From Patella vulgata (Eukaryota; Mollusca; Gastropoda; Patellidae), in the NCBI RefSeq assembly GCF_932274485.2, contig NC_065881.2, forward strand, positions 12,992,613-13,056,612: a stretch of 64,000 nucleotides of DNA, read 5' to 3'. The notes under the pieces were generated by a model. The model did no database searches. It was not told where the DNA came from and was given only the letters and a program-made list of their open reading frames with translations. Every line of letters begins with the position of its first letter. The stretch's first letter is position 1. The position numbers were made by a program, and so were the translations under genes. Shown here piece by piece: positions 9,691-21,479 of the stretch.

Positions 9691-12454
9691 TTGTCATGAA
9701 TCAAATAGAAACTGCAATCTATACCTTACCTAAAGAAAAACGATAGATCGTAACACATCTAAAACAGTCTATGGGTTTGTTAAACTGATACCAAAGTGCC
9801 TGCTCCTCCGCATACATAACATGCAAGGCCCTAACTAGCTCAGAGCAACAAAGGGGGGAGGGGGTCTCAGGAATGCTGTAAAATTGACGGACAATGTATA
9901 TCTATAGTCGACAATTTTTTCACGGGGGGGGGGGGACCTTTTCCGCCCCCCCCCCTCCCCTAGTTACGGGCCTGCGCGAGGTCTAGTTCAGAAAGGCTGT
10001 AATAGCTACTGGGAGTTGTCCCAGGTGTCTAACACCTTTATGATAATAATCAATTATTATTGAATATAATTTATTCTATAATACACGTTATATGTCATCA
10101 CGTATTGATAAAGATATTAAACGATTTGTAGAGACGTGTTTTTATTTTATCGATTTTATAAATATTATAAGAGGGATTGATAATGTTTAATTTGACTATT
10201 CGTGGTACTTTGTTTCATTGTTCATCTTCATCTTCATCAGCCAAGTTGGGGTCAGAACAGCTGGACGTTAACCCCATTTCATTTTATTTTAATTTATATT
10301 ATTTGTTTCAAAATATTATAAGAAAGAGAAATAGGGTTTAACGATTGAATGTTCTCGAACAGGATTCTTACCATCAATAAATGTCAGTTACATACACACG
10401 AGCATTGTGGGCAGCTCGGCATGCGTCAACTGACCATGGAGATGAATTTATATAAGCTATAGCTTGTTTTCAGATCCACAATATCAGTATTGTAAATAAT
10501 CATGATATAATAGAAATAAAATATTATTTAAACCAACTGACCAAATACGATCTATATAGGCACTAGAGAAAACGTTTCATTAAGTCACAATTCTGCACAC
10601 ATACCAGTGTTGAGAGAGAGAGAGCGAGAGAGAGAGAGAGGGGGTGGGGGTGGGGAGAGTGCTTGGGTTAACACTTAATTAACAGAATAACCGTTATTTT
10701 GGTTAGCATTTATTTTCCACGTGGTTGTTTCCCCACTGACTCCAATGTTAATTATGGTCTCTTTGTCTGACTCCAACTTTTCCCCAATTTTTCGTTGAGG
10801 ATGACCAATGAAATTCTGAGAAACACATACCTAAAGTTGCTCACAAAAAACATACTACTATCTGCCATACATATCATCGTAACCAACCCCTTTCCTTTCG
10901 CCTCTAAATCACGAATAATTACCCAAACCTTTCAGAAAATAATGTGTATTCAAATCCTCTTCTTCAAATCTAGACCTAAAGACCAACAAAAGCTACCATG
11001 TAAAAGGCGGAGGGGGGGGGGGGGGAGAAAGCGAGAAATGCTATATAGATAAACTACAGCTTGGTGAAATTTAATGGTGGTCTGCCTCCATGAGGTGGAT
11101 TTTTTGTATTTTCTCGTGGGATTACCTAAAATGTTACCTCAGGAATTTTTGCTGTTTTGCCGAAAGATTATAAGAAAAGTATATAAGATGCTATTTATGG
11201 AATAACAACGACAAGTGGTATCAGGTTTGGGGGCGGGGGTAGGCACTCCCCACCTTGTGCACAGATAAACTCAGTGCAATTAGGTAACAGGTGTTCCGGA
11301 ATGGGTAGACAAGTGGCATCAGGTGTTTTCGAAGCTTATGCATAGTGTACAACGTGCACGGATAAATCTATTAACAAGAGATACTGGAGGTTAGTCATAT
11401 CCCGCCTAATGCACGGATACATCCAGTGTTATTCGGTTGTTCCGGAAAGTGTAGACATGCAGTGTCACGTGCACGGATAACTCTAGTAACAAGCGATAAC
11501 CAGATGTTATTATTAGATACTAAAGAAATATTCAATATTAGATAAACATCGTAGGACTTTGATCCGTGGTCACACGTGCTAACATCAACATATCGAATGA
11601 TAGTTTATAGATTGGTGATCAATACTCCACGAAAATCACCTTTTACATCTTTCAAAGTATGTGGAAAGATAACTCCGAGAATATCAGATAAAAATGATTT
11701 AAAAATATAGATCTGGAATCATGTAACGTATTTTAGATATTAATCAATAATTGAAAGGTTTGAATAATATCCTGATCATTTGTGAAGTCTCATATTGGTC
11801 ACAAGTGTATCACAGCAAGTATTCCATACAATTGCCCCCCCCCCCCCCTTCCCGCCCAGGTTAATTGTCAATATAAAATTAATGGTATCTTTTTATTTTT
11901 GCGGGGATGGGGGGGGGGGGGTAATTTCAAATTTAAACCTCAGATGTCGGATGTTGGTGAGTCTGAGTACAATTTCGTTATTTTCATCTTAATTTGGGGT
12001 GGTGTTTTTCGTGTTTGTTTGTTTAGCTGGGGTCTTGGTTGTGTTTTGTTGTGTTTTGTTTTGATTTTTTTTTTTGGGGGGGGGGGGGTATTCTTACGTT
12101 AAATTCAATGGGAATTTTTCGCTAGCCTTGAGATCTGGGATAAACAATATGTCCGTCGTCATTAGTCCAGTCGTTAAACTCATTGGGGACTGCTCTGGTA
12201 CTGTAATAAGGACAATTGACCCTTGACGGTAGAGCTATCGGGTTTTATGCTCCCGGTTTTCTGAAATACGTCATAGTAAAACCTTACAATATTTGGTGTA
12301 CTGACGAGTTTGCGGATCTTCTAAGACAAATCTAAAACTTAAGTTCCGATAACTAAAACTGATTTCACTAGATCAACAGCTAGTGCATTAGTGTCGCTAT
12401 TTATTATCCCGGTCTGATAACATTTATATTACTTTTAGGTTTGTATCAACCAAA
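9691..12454. other. Intergenic DNA with homopolymer and simple repeats, no gene seen
   Basis: It contains G and C runs (9926-9960, 11015, 11828, 11909, 12074), a GA repeat near 10614, a SINE-A tail at about 10245-10290, and three degenerate copies of a block with GCACGGATAAATCTA and ATTAACAAGAGATAC between 11.22 and 11.51 kb. Frames at 10795-11052 and 11782-12102 encode low-complexity products from G-rich tracts and look spurious. Confidence 0.5.
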
Positions 12455-15400
12455 ATGTTTGAGATTCGTCCTGTATTTCTTCTCGGCTTTCTATCGTTGA
12501 CTGCAGGTAAACCAATAGTTTTATTTGTCTTTTATTTAACATTAATGTTAATCCTTTATAGTTCACAACTCTCACGACGTCGAGGATAGAACGGTATAAT
12601 TTTATACAAAGTCATGCCACAGTTGGAGAGTGTGAATTATTTAACCCGGCGCTCGAATACACGTTAGCGTACTCATGGCACTTGCTATTCGACGACGATT
12701 TCATTTGATTTCATTTCTTTAACCTCGCTGTTGGATCAGTTGAAGCAACGCATTTTTAATCCAGATATGATTATTGTTTTTAATTTGTCTTCTTTTAAAG
12801 GAGGACAACGTGTAGTCATTCAGATAGGACGAAAATCCGAGGTCCTGGGTTCACATTGGCCTACATGTAAAAGATCTCTTAATGGTTGGAATTCAATATA
12901 AGGGTAATCGTAGCGCAGCTATCCGGACAAAATTGCTCTGATAGCACATTATATGGCATATGCAACGTCTTCATTAGCCGAGTCGGTACAGAACAGTAGG
13001 ACGTTAAATCCCATTTCATTCCGTTTGAAATAAATGAGAATATATTTGTATCTTTTTTAGCTCTTGAAGTAGAACCAATAAACGACTCGTCTGATTTTTT
13101 TAGTGCTGTTTGTGATTGTGAACGTCGAGGTTTATCTTTACCAGTAGTAAAAACATACCAAGAATACTCAGCATTCCTACAAGTTCTAGAAACCAGTAAA
13201 ATGTAAGCATTTATAATTTTATTTTAGTATATACAGCACTGGTTTGCTAACCTGAAAGTCTCGGGTTCTATTTCGGTGTTGCCCCAGAAAGTTCCTTTGG
13301 ACTTTTCAGCGAGGTTTTCCCCTTGTGAGTGGTACAGTACAAAGGGCCTGGCAAGGAGTATTGCATAGTCGTTTGGATGGGACACTGGTCCCTTGTACAC
13401 ATTGGCGCGCAGAAAGCCAAACTTTAATTCGTTTGGGCTACTTTTATTTATTCAGTTCTTATCTGTAAGTCGTCAGCTGGCGTGGTTAAGTGAGTAGGAC
13501 GTTGGTCTGGACTTCCCGGGTTTGATGTTGGTGTTGGCCGAGATAGTTCCTCGGGATTTTCCGTTGCCTTTCACCTTGTCAGAGGTGCAAGGTGGAAGGA
13601 CTGGCAGGAAACAGTGTCTAGTCGTCTTGAAACTTTGTCATCTTTCAGCACATACCTGAAATACTCGAGGAAAATTTAGCCCGGACAGCGGTTACTAATG
13701 TGTACACGGAACCTCGGTTATTCGTCCCATCCGAACGACTATTTTGTGACCATATTTCAGTGATCAAGATATTTGGCTTGGTTTATACAAACCAGATGAA
13801 GATACCCAGTATCGATGGCTCGGACAGAACGGCGGACAGGACGAATTACTCACGATACACTGGGCAATGGATGAACCAAATCACTTACCAGAGGAACATT
13901 GTGTTCGTTTGAAAGCTGAAGATAACTACTTGTGGAATACTCGCGAATGCTCAGATAAATCGGAATATGTATGCGTTGATTACTCGAAATCTGGTTAGTA
14001 ATACTCTTTCTTCTTGTAGCCTTTCAATTTTGAAATCGATATACTTGTAAAACTAGGTCACAGTGTCGCTGTCGGAGTAGGGTTTCCCTCATAGCACACT
14101 GCATGGCGTATGCTTATCTTATTTAGTCCAGTCGGAGCAGAACAGTAGGACGTTTACCTCCATTTCTTTTCATTTCATTTCATTTGATGGTGGCCTCCAT
14201 CCAGTTATCTCCCTTACAGGAGCTCTCTAAAAACATCGCTCTTATCTCTGATATCCTTGCGAATGGAAAATATAAATATCACAAATATTAGTGTGTGTTG
14301 GTATCGAACACATATCAAGTAAGTTGTGTTGATATGCGTAGTTCTCAGTAATTGAACAACCGACCCTGAATCCGGCTTATCTGTATATACATATAATAAC
14401 AGGACCGGATATTTAATGAGACCATTACTGTTACCTATTACACAGGCATCCATCACATACAAAATATCAAAATTAGGTAAACTGTTCTGTAAATTCTACT
14501 TAAAAAAAAGAAACACGGCAAAGTATAGACCTATTTAATCTTCCAGGCTATAAAAGTTTCACTTTATTTACAAAGAAAATCCATAAACATAAGTCCGACG
14601 TGGGTTCCTCTTTTACAGTGGTGTAGGACTTAAATAAGTAATTTAGATTTTGCTCTGATATAAGCAAAATTGGATATAAATAAGTCTTTTCAAACTGTCA
14701 CCAAAACACAAAGAATGATTACGAAGGGCCATTGGCCATGGCCTAGTTGGCCCGTGACTTAGTAATCCCGCTCTATATAAATACTGTATTTCTAGAATAT
14801 GATTTTGATACTGGGTAATGTGTTTATAGAATATGATTTTGGTAATGTATTTCTAAAATATGGGTTTGAAATTATATTTCTAGAATATGATTTTGAAATT
14901 GTATTTCTGTAAAATGATTTTGAAAATGTATTTCTAGAATATGATTTTGATACTGTATTTCTAGAATATGATTTTGAATTGGTTACCAGCCGAACTACTT
15001 ATGAGAATGCGCGAGACGACTGTCAATCAAAAGGAAAAGATCTGCTCATGATTAAAACACAACACAAACAAGACGAAGTAACAAATTTCTTAACGGACCA
15101 ATCAACTGTCATGTAGGTTTAATGATCTTTTATAGTGTTACTCTCAATAGTTATATTTCTACAGGGGGGGGGGGGGCGGGGTTGGATGGCCGAATGGTTA
15201 GCACGTGTGTGTTGTATCATAATGTCTGGCATTGAGTAAACTGGCGTGGTTTCGAATCCCCGGTTGTACGTCACAAGGAGTAGGGTCGTCTGTCCGTCCT
15301 CGTGGGTTTTCTCTGGGTCCTCCAGTATCCTCCCACTGCTAAAGACCCCTACCCCTATTTCTACAGGAGTCACGGTGGCTCGCTACTCTGGGGGTCGCGT

Positions 15401-17955
15401 GTTCAATTCCCGTAGAAAGTTCAACCCGGTTTTCCGACTTGTTTTCCCAGTGTCAGTGGTGCAGGACTTGGGGCCTGACAAGAACAGTTGTCTAGTCGTT
15501 CGGATGGCACGAAAGACCGAGGTCGCGTTCATACATTGGTGTACACATAAAAGATCCCTTTGCAGTTGGAATTCGATGTAAGAGTAGGCCATAGTGCCGC
15601 TGCCCGGACAAAATTTCCATCATAGCACAATATATGGCGTATGCCAATCTTCATTAGCCCTGTTGGAGCAGAACAGTAGGACGTTAAACCCCATTTTATT
15701 TCGCTTTTGCGATTCATTGATCAATCACTAGTGATGATATATAGCAGTTAATAACATAGACCCATATCACTGCTAGACTGTGAGTTATGTAGCATACTTA
15801 TAAGTGGTACATGGTGTTCTAGAAATTATTGTTACTCCGTGGGGTATAATTAGAGGTGACATAGGGTATTCTAGATAGAGTGAGAATATCATTAGAAATA
15901 ACTGATTTTACTGCTAGACTGTATAGTTATGTAGCACACGTAGACGTGGTACAGGGTGTTCTAGAAATTATTATTAGACTTGATATAGATTATTCTAGAT
16001 AGAGCGAGGTTATCATTTATTTTTAGCTGGAATGTCTGGATAGGCTTGTATTTTTATGGAACGTCTGCAGCAGATTTCGACAAGTTCCGGTGGATTGATG
16101 GTGAACATCTTGAAACATCTAATTTTATTCAGGTTAATCCTCAACCTACTGCCCCGACCTGTATTTATCTCAACATTAGCTCTGAATTGAACTGGACATT
16201 GAGAAGTTGTGACGTCCCAACTAATTATGTTTGTGTAACACCCTTGGCTGAAACAGGTTCGTTATCTGTCTCTCTCTCTCTCTCCACAATCTCTCTCTCT
16301 CTCTCTCTCTCTCTGGTGGTAGCTGACTGTATAAACATAATTTCCCATGTTCATGCTCAATCCAGGTTTTGGCTAAGATTATGCAGCATTGGTTCTCCGT
16401 TTCAGGTTTCAATGGTGCAGGGTGGATCAACAAGGCGAGGTCCCATGCACACATTGGCAAGCAGGTAACAAAAAAACCCCTAAAATACACTATATTTGGC
16501 GGATGCCCTTCTTTATTAACCTTGTGGGTACAGAAAGGAATGGACTTTAAACACCCTTTTTATATCATGTGTATGATTACTACTTGTCTTTTCTGGCTTG
16601 GTTTACCCTAGTCATTAGTGCATGTTGGAGGGTCTGTTAAGGACAGTGTCTAGTCGTTTGGGTGGGACGAAAACACGAGATCACGTATACACGTTGGAAT
16701 GTACGTAACAGAACCTTTTGCAGTTGGAATTCGATATAATAGTAGGCCGTAGTGCTGCTGTCTGGGCATTATTGCCCTCATAGAACGCTGTATGGCAGAA
16801 CAGTAGGACGTTAAACCCCACTTTATCAATGCTGACGACTTGTAAGAATGGTTTGATTTGGTGTTGTAGGTTCGGTGTTTCATGGTAAAGGCTATACATA
16901 GATAGGCAATGATATGCCGTACGCCCGTTTTCATTTGTCCTGGTGGTGGTGGTGGTGGTGGTGGGGGGGGATGACCGAATAGTTAGCACGTGTGCGCTGC
17001 ATCATAAGGTCTGTCGTTGAGTCAACTGGTGTGGTTTCGAATCCCCGGTTGTAAGTGACAAGGAGTAGGGTCGCCTGTCTAACCTCATGGGTTTTCTCCG
17101 GGTCCGTGGTTTCCTCCCACTGCTTAAGACCTCTACGCGCAAGCGGATTATAGAAATAGAATTGAACCATGTGTTAATCCCGAAATGACATAGTTTATGT
17201 CGAGTGGACGTTAAGCCCATTTCTCTCGCTCTCTATTTCGTTTCTATAAAGCCCGGCCCATACCGCCACGACTTGCCCAGACTCTACCCAACGCAACGTC
17301 TTGTCTCAGATAATCAGTGCAGTGTGGACAGTCCCACGACCACGATTCAATCGATTTTCGTCGCGTCATGGCATGTCGGCCCCGTAGTCGGATGCAGTTG
17401 GTTGCAGTCGTAACTTATCGTGTTTGTGTGGACACTCACACGACGCGATCAACTGTTAGTCATGTGACTGTGCAGGTCATGTGCTCCTTGCTTCCGGTTT
17501 ACTTTTGGAATCACTCGCTAGAGGGAAGTGGCGTAATTCACGACGCATAATCTGTGAGAGTCGGGCCTGTGTGGACTGGTTCCGTCGTAGGCAAGTGAAG
17601 TAAAGGCGCGACCCGATTTTTTTTTTACAACTACCCAAGACGCTGAGTCCTGTCGGCTTGTGTGTAGTCGTAGAGGTATGGGCCGGGCTTTAGTATTACA
17701 ACATGTGTTTCAGATGCAGTATATATCGGCAATGGTTACACAAAGATCGGCAATGATATATCACCCTATTCTACACCCCTAACAGAAATAACAACTAACA
17801 GTGTAATGAAGTGTGCTGCTAGATGTGCCAGGATTATCAGTTGTGGATTATTTACCAAGGAGGGGAACACCTGTCAGTTTTATAAAGATTCCAATTTAGA
17901 AATCTATAAATCTACGCCAGGTCGATCTGTATGGAGATCAAGTAATAAGGCCTGA
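12455..17955 (+). CDS. Secreted protein with two C-type lectin-like domains and a PAN domain
   Basis: Six exons join in phase: 12455-12506, 13061-13202, 13761-13993, 14965-15112, 16027-16256 and 17714-17955, total 1047 nt, 348 residues and a TGA. Residues 1-17 (MFEIRPVFLLGFLSLTA) are a signal peptide. Residues 19-142 form CTLD1, with WLGLYKPDE, RWLGQNG, an EPN sugar-binding tripeptide in WAMDEPNH, a WN pair and SEYVCV. Residues 143-268 form CTLD2 (WIGLYFYG, FRWIDGE, NYVCV); its EPN position reads QPT, so calcium-sugar binding is doubtful. Residues 269-348 are PAN-like (MKCAARCARIISCGLF). EPN lectins typically bind mannose-type sugars through calcium, so a carbohydrate-recognition role is inferred. 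The introns are loaded with SINEs and a MITE. A polyadenylation signal follows at 18021. Confidence 0.88.
12811..13024 (+). repeat. SINE-A, 5' truncated, in lectin intron 1
   Basis: The body GAGGTCCTGGGTTCACATTG, then AAAAGATCTCTTAATGGTTG and the tail AGTAGGACGTTAAATCCCAT end 36 bp before the exon-2 acceptor. It is an old copy with many substitutions. Confidence 0.75.
13235..13745 (+). repeat. Two SINE-A head-and-middle fragments in lectin intron 2
   Basis: The first (about 13235-13415) has a B-box-like GGGTTCTATTTCGG, CCCCTTGTGAGTGG and CATTGGCGCGCAG. The second (about 13470-13745) has GGCGTGGTTAAGTGAGTAGG, CTCGGGATTTTCCG and CGGTTACTAATGTGTACACGG. Both lack the 3' tail, so they are rearranged old copies. 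The second ends 16 bp before an exon. Confidence 0.6.
14796..14990 (+). repeat. 27-bp tandem repeat duplicating a splice acceptor
   Basis: Seven units begin at about 14796, 14830, 14857, 14884, 14911, 14938 and 14965, the last five steps being exactly 27 bp. Each carries a version of TATTTCTAG|AATATGATTTTG, which is the acceptor and first codons of lectin exon 4. Because 27 is a multiple of three, use of the acceptor ending at 14937 would add nine in-frame residues. Earlier units lead into a TAA in the unit at 14911. Confidence 0.85.
15170..15363 (+). repeat. SINE-B, 3' truncated, in lectin intron 4
   Basis: The head GGTTGGATGGCCGAATGG carries an A-box-like stretch, followed by TGGTTTCGAATCCCCGG (B-box) and GGTTTTCTCTGGGTCCTC. 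It breaks at the start of a SINE-A copy. Confidence 0.8.
15364..15706 (+). repeat. SINE-A copy, near full length, in lectin intron 4
   Basis: The head GAGTCACGGTGGCTCGCTAC and B-box GTGTTCAATTCCCG are followed by the complete body and tail AGTAGGACGTTAAACCCCAT. It is in the same orientation as the lectin gene. Confidence 0.85.
16385..16830 (+). repeat. Two SINE-A fragments in lectin intron 5
   Basis: About 16400-16555 holds a very diverged copy (GCGAGGTCCCATGCACACAT). About 16612-16830 holds a better one (GTCTAGTCGTTTGGGTGGGA to CAGTAGGACGTTAAACCCCA). A CT microsatellite (16268-16315) sits just after the exon-5 donor. Confidence 0.65.
16966..17233 (+). repeat. SINE-B, full length
   Basis: GGATGACCGAATAGTTAGCA (A-box), GTGGTTTCGAATCCCCGG (B-box), GGGTTTTCTCCGGGTCCG and the tail GAGTGGACGTTAAGCCCAT with a short CT run. 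It reads in the same direction as the gene and lies directly beside a MITE. Confidence 0.88.
17249..17690. mobile_element. 442-bp MITE with perfect ends
   Basis: The left end AAGCCCGGCCCATACC is mirrored exactly by GGTATGGGCCGGGCTT at the right end, and weaker matching runs on for about 10 bp more. TA flanks both sides. No coding capacity is seen. The interior is GC-richer than its surroundings, with an 11-bp T run. It ends 23 bp before the PAN exon, and its TA-flanked short form fits a non-autonomous DNA transposon. Confidence 0.85.
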
Positions 17956-18020
17956 AACAAAACGGTATCATTTGGACATTCCATTCGATTACAGAAGACA
18001 AAGCTTAAATACCAATAGAC

Positions 18021-18026
18021 AATAAA
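18021..18026 (+). terminator. Polyadenylation signal of the lectin gene
   Basis: AATAAA lies 66 bp after the stop codon of the lectin-PAN gene. It is the first such hexamer downstream. Confidence 0.6.
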
Positions 18027-18605
18027 ATATTTTGTACCGACTACCGCTTTAATCAGCGTTCCAGTCGGCTATAAGAGTGTCGTATACGATGCAGTGTGTG
18101 TTTATCCTTTCAAGAACATCCGATGGCACTTTTTTAGGAGTTCACATAGCAAAATATTTGATGGGAAATACAAATATTGCCGTTTGCATGACAGGATGTT
18201 ACTATTGCATCTTTTTGGTAAATATTTGAATAACAACCTTTCATGAAGTTTATAGTTGCTGTCATAATTTTTTTCGGTGGGATCTACCAGTCACATCAGG
18301 CAGATTGTACATCTAAATGGGTCTTGGTTTTTTTCAAATGTATGTGACTTTTCCTTGGCGAATTGTTTGTTATTTTTCAATTTATACTTTATATAGATGC
18401 CACAGAGAATTTTTTTAAAATAATTGTGGTCGATGTTAGGTTTATACTAAGAAATACATCGAATCTCGCCCTCACAGTAAATGATGTTACATGTATTCTT
18501 AGGCTTTAATAAATAAAAATAAAAATTTAAACAGTTAATTACTGCATTTTTTGTATTTTTCGTACTGAAAATAAATTACCCCTTTACCGTTCCTCGAGAC
18601 GTTCA
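18027..18605. other. 3' flank of the lectin gene, no gene seen
   Basis: AT-rich DNA with no exon-like frame. Further AATAAA hexamers occur near 18508. Confidence 0.5.
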
Positions 18606-18842
18606 AGTCCCACTGGGGAATTGGATGGCCGAATGGTTAGCACCTTCGTGCTGTATCATAAGGCCTTTCATTGAGTCAACTGGCATGGTTTCGATTCCCC
18701 AGTTGTATGTGTTCTCCGGTTTCCTCCCACTGCTAAAGATCCTACGTGCAAGCGAATTATGGAAATAACAATGAATCATATGTAAGTCCCGAAGTGACCA
18801 AGTTTGTGTCGAGTGGACGTTAAACCCCATTTCTCTCTCTCT
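18606..18842 (+). repeat. SINE-B copy
   Basis: Head TTGGATGGCCGAATGGTTAG, B-box GGTTTCGATTCCCCAG, tail GAGTGGACGTTAAACCCCAT and CT run. The middle has lost about 30 bp. Confidence 0.88.
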
Positions 18843-19433
18843 TTTTCAAGTCCCACTCCCATCCCCGTTAGCAAAATTTTCAAAACGTAAAGTTTTTTTT
18901 GGATAACCTAATCAGACCCAATCAACTATAAAATATCATAAAAGAAGAAATCATTTTAAAACTTAACCACTTTGGCCTTAAAGGGATATATAATAGAGCT
19001 AACTCCCACCAGACTATCGGTCACAAGAGCGGACGAGAAACAACAATATCGAAGTCTGTATGGCAGGATGTTCTAGTAGGTCCCTTTTTGCAGCTGTATA
19101 AAGCTGAACTGTCCAGAATGGAAATGCTATGACAAAATTGTTATCTTCGAATCCAAATGTCAAGGAATTAACTTTGTTAGCTAAATACAAAAACCCACCA
19201 GACCATCGTTCACTTGATCCGTGAAAAACTTTCACAAGAATTATCACTGAACCTTCAATTAACTGATTTCAGTACTACTTCACTTAATGAAACACTTAAC
19301 TGATGACCTACATGACAATCCACCTCTTTATTATAAGCGTAAATCTTTTATTCGACGGCGAAGTGTTCCTTTGTTTAATATGTTCCGTATTTACTTGTTT
19401 TTATTATTTGTAAAAGTGTCATGGCTACCTTCG
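18843..19433. other. Intergenic, no gene seen
   Basis: AT-rich sequence. A minus-strand frame at 19014-19247 has no recognisable domain. Confidence 0.4.
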
Positions 19434-19662
19434 GGGTTGGGTGGCTGAATGGTTTAAAGTTTGTCATTGAGTCAAGTGGTTTCGATTCCTTGCGTGTACG
19501 TGACAAGGGATTGTGTCGCTGTCCAAACACGTGAATTGTCTCCGGGTCCTCTGGTCTCCTCCCACAACTAAAGACTCTTACGCGCAAGCGAAGTATTGAA
19601 ATAAAATAGAACCGTATGTTATTCCCGACCTAGTTTGTGTCGAGTGGACGCTACCCCCTTCT
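19434..19662 (+). repeat. SINE-B copy
   Basis: Head GTTGGGTGGCTGAATGGTTT, B-box TTTCGATTCCTTGCG, CTCCGGGTCCTCTGGTCTCC, and tail GTCGAGTGGACGCTACCCC. Confidence 0.8.
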
Positions 19663-19862
19663 CTCGGCACTACGGCTTACTCTTATATCTAATTCCAACT
19701 GACAATGATTCTTTTATGGAAACTCGGGTTTTCGTCCCACCTGAACGACTAGAAACTACACCGGAAAACCCGAGGAAAATCCTCGTCCAACACCGGTATC
19801 GAAACCGAGACGCCCTTGTTAGCTAACCAGCGTCCTTCTAACTGAGTCACCGCGGCACCATG
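19663..19862 (-). repeat. SINE-A fragment, head half
   Basis: It reads from CTCTTATATCTAATTCCAAC to the A-box region ACTGAGTCACCGCGGCACC. The 3' tail is missing because the SINE-B lies at that end. Confidence 0.7.
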
Positions 19863-20194
19863 ATTTATATGTAAAATAATCAGGATAGATCTTAGAACAC
19901 AAAAGTTACCTCGAGGTCTATCATTTATTTATATAGATCAATTGTTCGATCCCAATTACCTTACGCCCAGGTCTATGTATATAGATAAAATGTTCAAGTC
20001 TAATAACCCTTTTAAAACATAACAACTACATATTGATCTACTGTTGACGTTTTGTGTCTTGAATTGGAATTAGATTGGATGTTCATTAGATCCTACTGTG
20101 ATTGGTTTTTTTGGTGGGAAAATTTTTTATTTGTTTTATTCTGATATTGATTTATATTGTTTGCTCTTCTTTATGACTAAAAAATCATTTTAAA

Positions 20195-20760
20195 GATGCA
20201 AGAGTCAAATCTGCCTATTGTAGGTTTTTCTTTAGGCCTTAGGTGTTATATAGGTTATTAATTAGACATTTATTAACATGACAAGACCATCGGCTGCTCA
20301 AGGTGTCTTTAGGCATTAAATGTTAGATCATTAATTAAACATTATTAACATGATAAGACTATAATCGACGCCATCAGATGCTCGAGGTTTCCGACGGATT
20401 TGTGGTTAATGGTTTAATTTGTTATGATGTGGCGGGAATTTTTCCCGGACAATGGCTTACTCTTATATCGAATTCCATCTAGCTATGGTTCTTTTATGGG
20501 AACTCGAGATACAAGAGCTAAATCTGCCTATTGCAGGTCTATCTTAAGACATTGAAATGAAATGAAATGGGGTTTAACGTCCTACATTTTTGCTCCGAAC
20601 ATCTTTAGGCATTAAATGTTATATAAACTATTAATTAGACATATTGAATGTTCGAGGTTTTCGACGGATTTAAACACAGTTGGCGGTTAATGGTTTAATT
20701 AAAAAATGGATAACCGAGACTTTGTTTACTATCGTAACAACGGTAGTAATTACAATCGAG
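20195..20760. repeat. Rearranged copies of the GATACATTATG MITE family with a tiny SINE-A insert
   Basis: CAAATCTGCCTATTGTAGG, ATTAATTAGACATTTATTAAC and the phrase TTTTCGACGGATTT, typical of this family, recur two to three times. At about 20552-20605 a 50-bp SINE-A tail piece (AAATGAAATGGGGTTTAACG) is flanked by similar ATCTTaAGaCATT and ATCTTTAGGCATT. Confidence 0.55.
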
Positions 20761-21479
20761 ACTCCAAACTATTATATCGAAAACTGCCAGATTTTCATCC
20801 ATTAATCTTAGATAATGCATTTTTTTTTAAAAAGATCAATTTTAAGTCCTGAATACAAAACGAATTATTGATCTCCAACACCCACATTTGTCTGTCGGAC
20901 AACGAAAATGGTGCCAAGGAAATCAGTTTACCGTTCCCGAGGTGTCGTGGGCGATTGTATGTCATGAACGAGAATTCCTTATCGCCGTCTTGGGGAAATG
21001 AATTGAAATTTTGTTTGTTAAACATTGTAATTTTCGGCTCCGTTCGGGATCATTAATACATTCATAATCTATGTAGTTTGCCGTGAGTAACATTTTATTT
21101 CGAATGTCAAATTTCAAGTGTTATTTTGTGTGCAATTCAGTGGGCCATATTGGTTAGGGCGATGCTTGTTTAAGCGTTCGCCAATAAAAGCTAAATATAC
21201 GCACGGATTAAACAAACAATCCCCACTCTAAAATTGTGCAATTGAAAATATATATTTAACAACCCTATCTGTTTGTCGGCTATTCCCGTCATTATTAACC
21301 CAGCCGGAGCCCATTTTGTTTCAATTTGTCTGTTATTGATTGTCTTTCAGTAATTTTAAGCATATAGCAGACGAAACGCATAACCCTTGTCGTGTTCCAA
21401 CTGCCAAAGGTTCATTTACGTGCATGCCAAACTGCAAAGTGTACCTCGGGTTTCTTTCCGTTCGAATTAAAAGCCATTC

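Noticed and set aside
11782-12102. Gly/Phe-rich frame
   Set aside because: It arises from long G runs and T-rich DNA; low complexity with no conserved feature.
16046-16468. A 140-codon plus-strand open frame
   Set aside because: Its first 70 codons are the second-half CTLD exon of the lectin gene. The rest is intron read through a CT microsatellite.
20795-21056. Pair of opposite-strand frames of 62-76 codons
   Set aside because: No domain, splice context or relation to neighbours; left unannotated.
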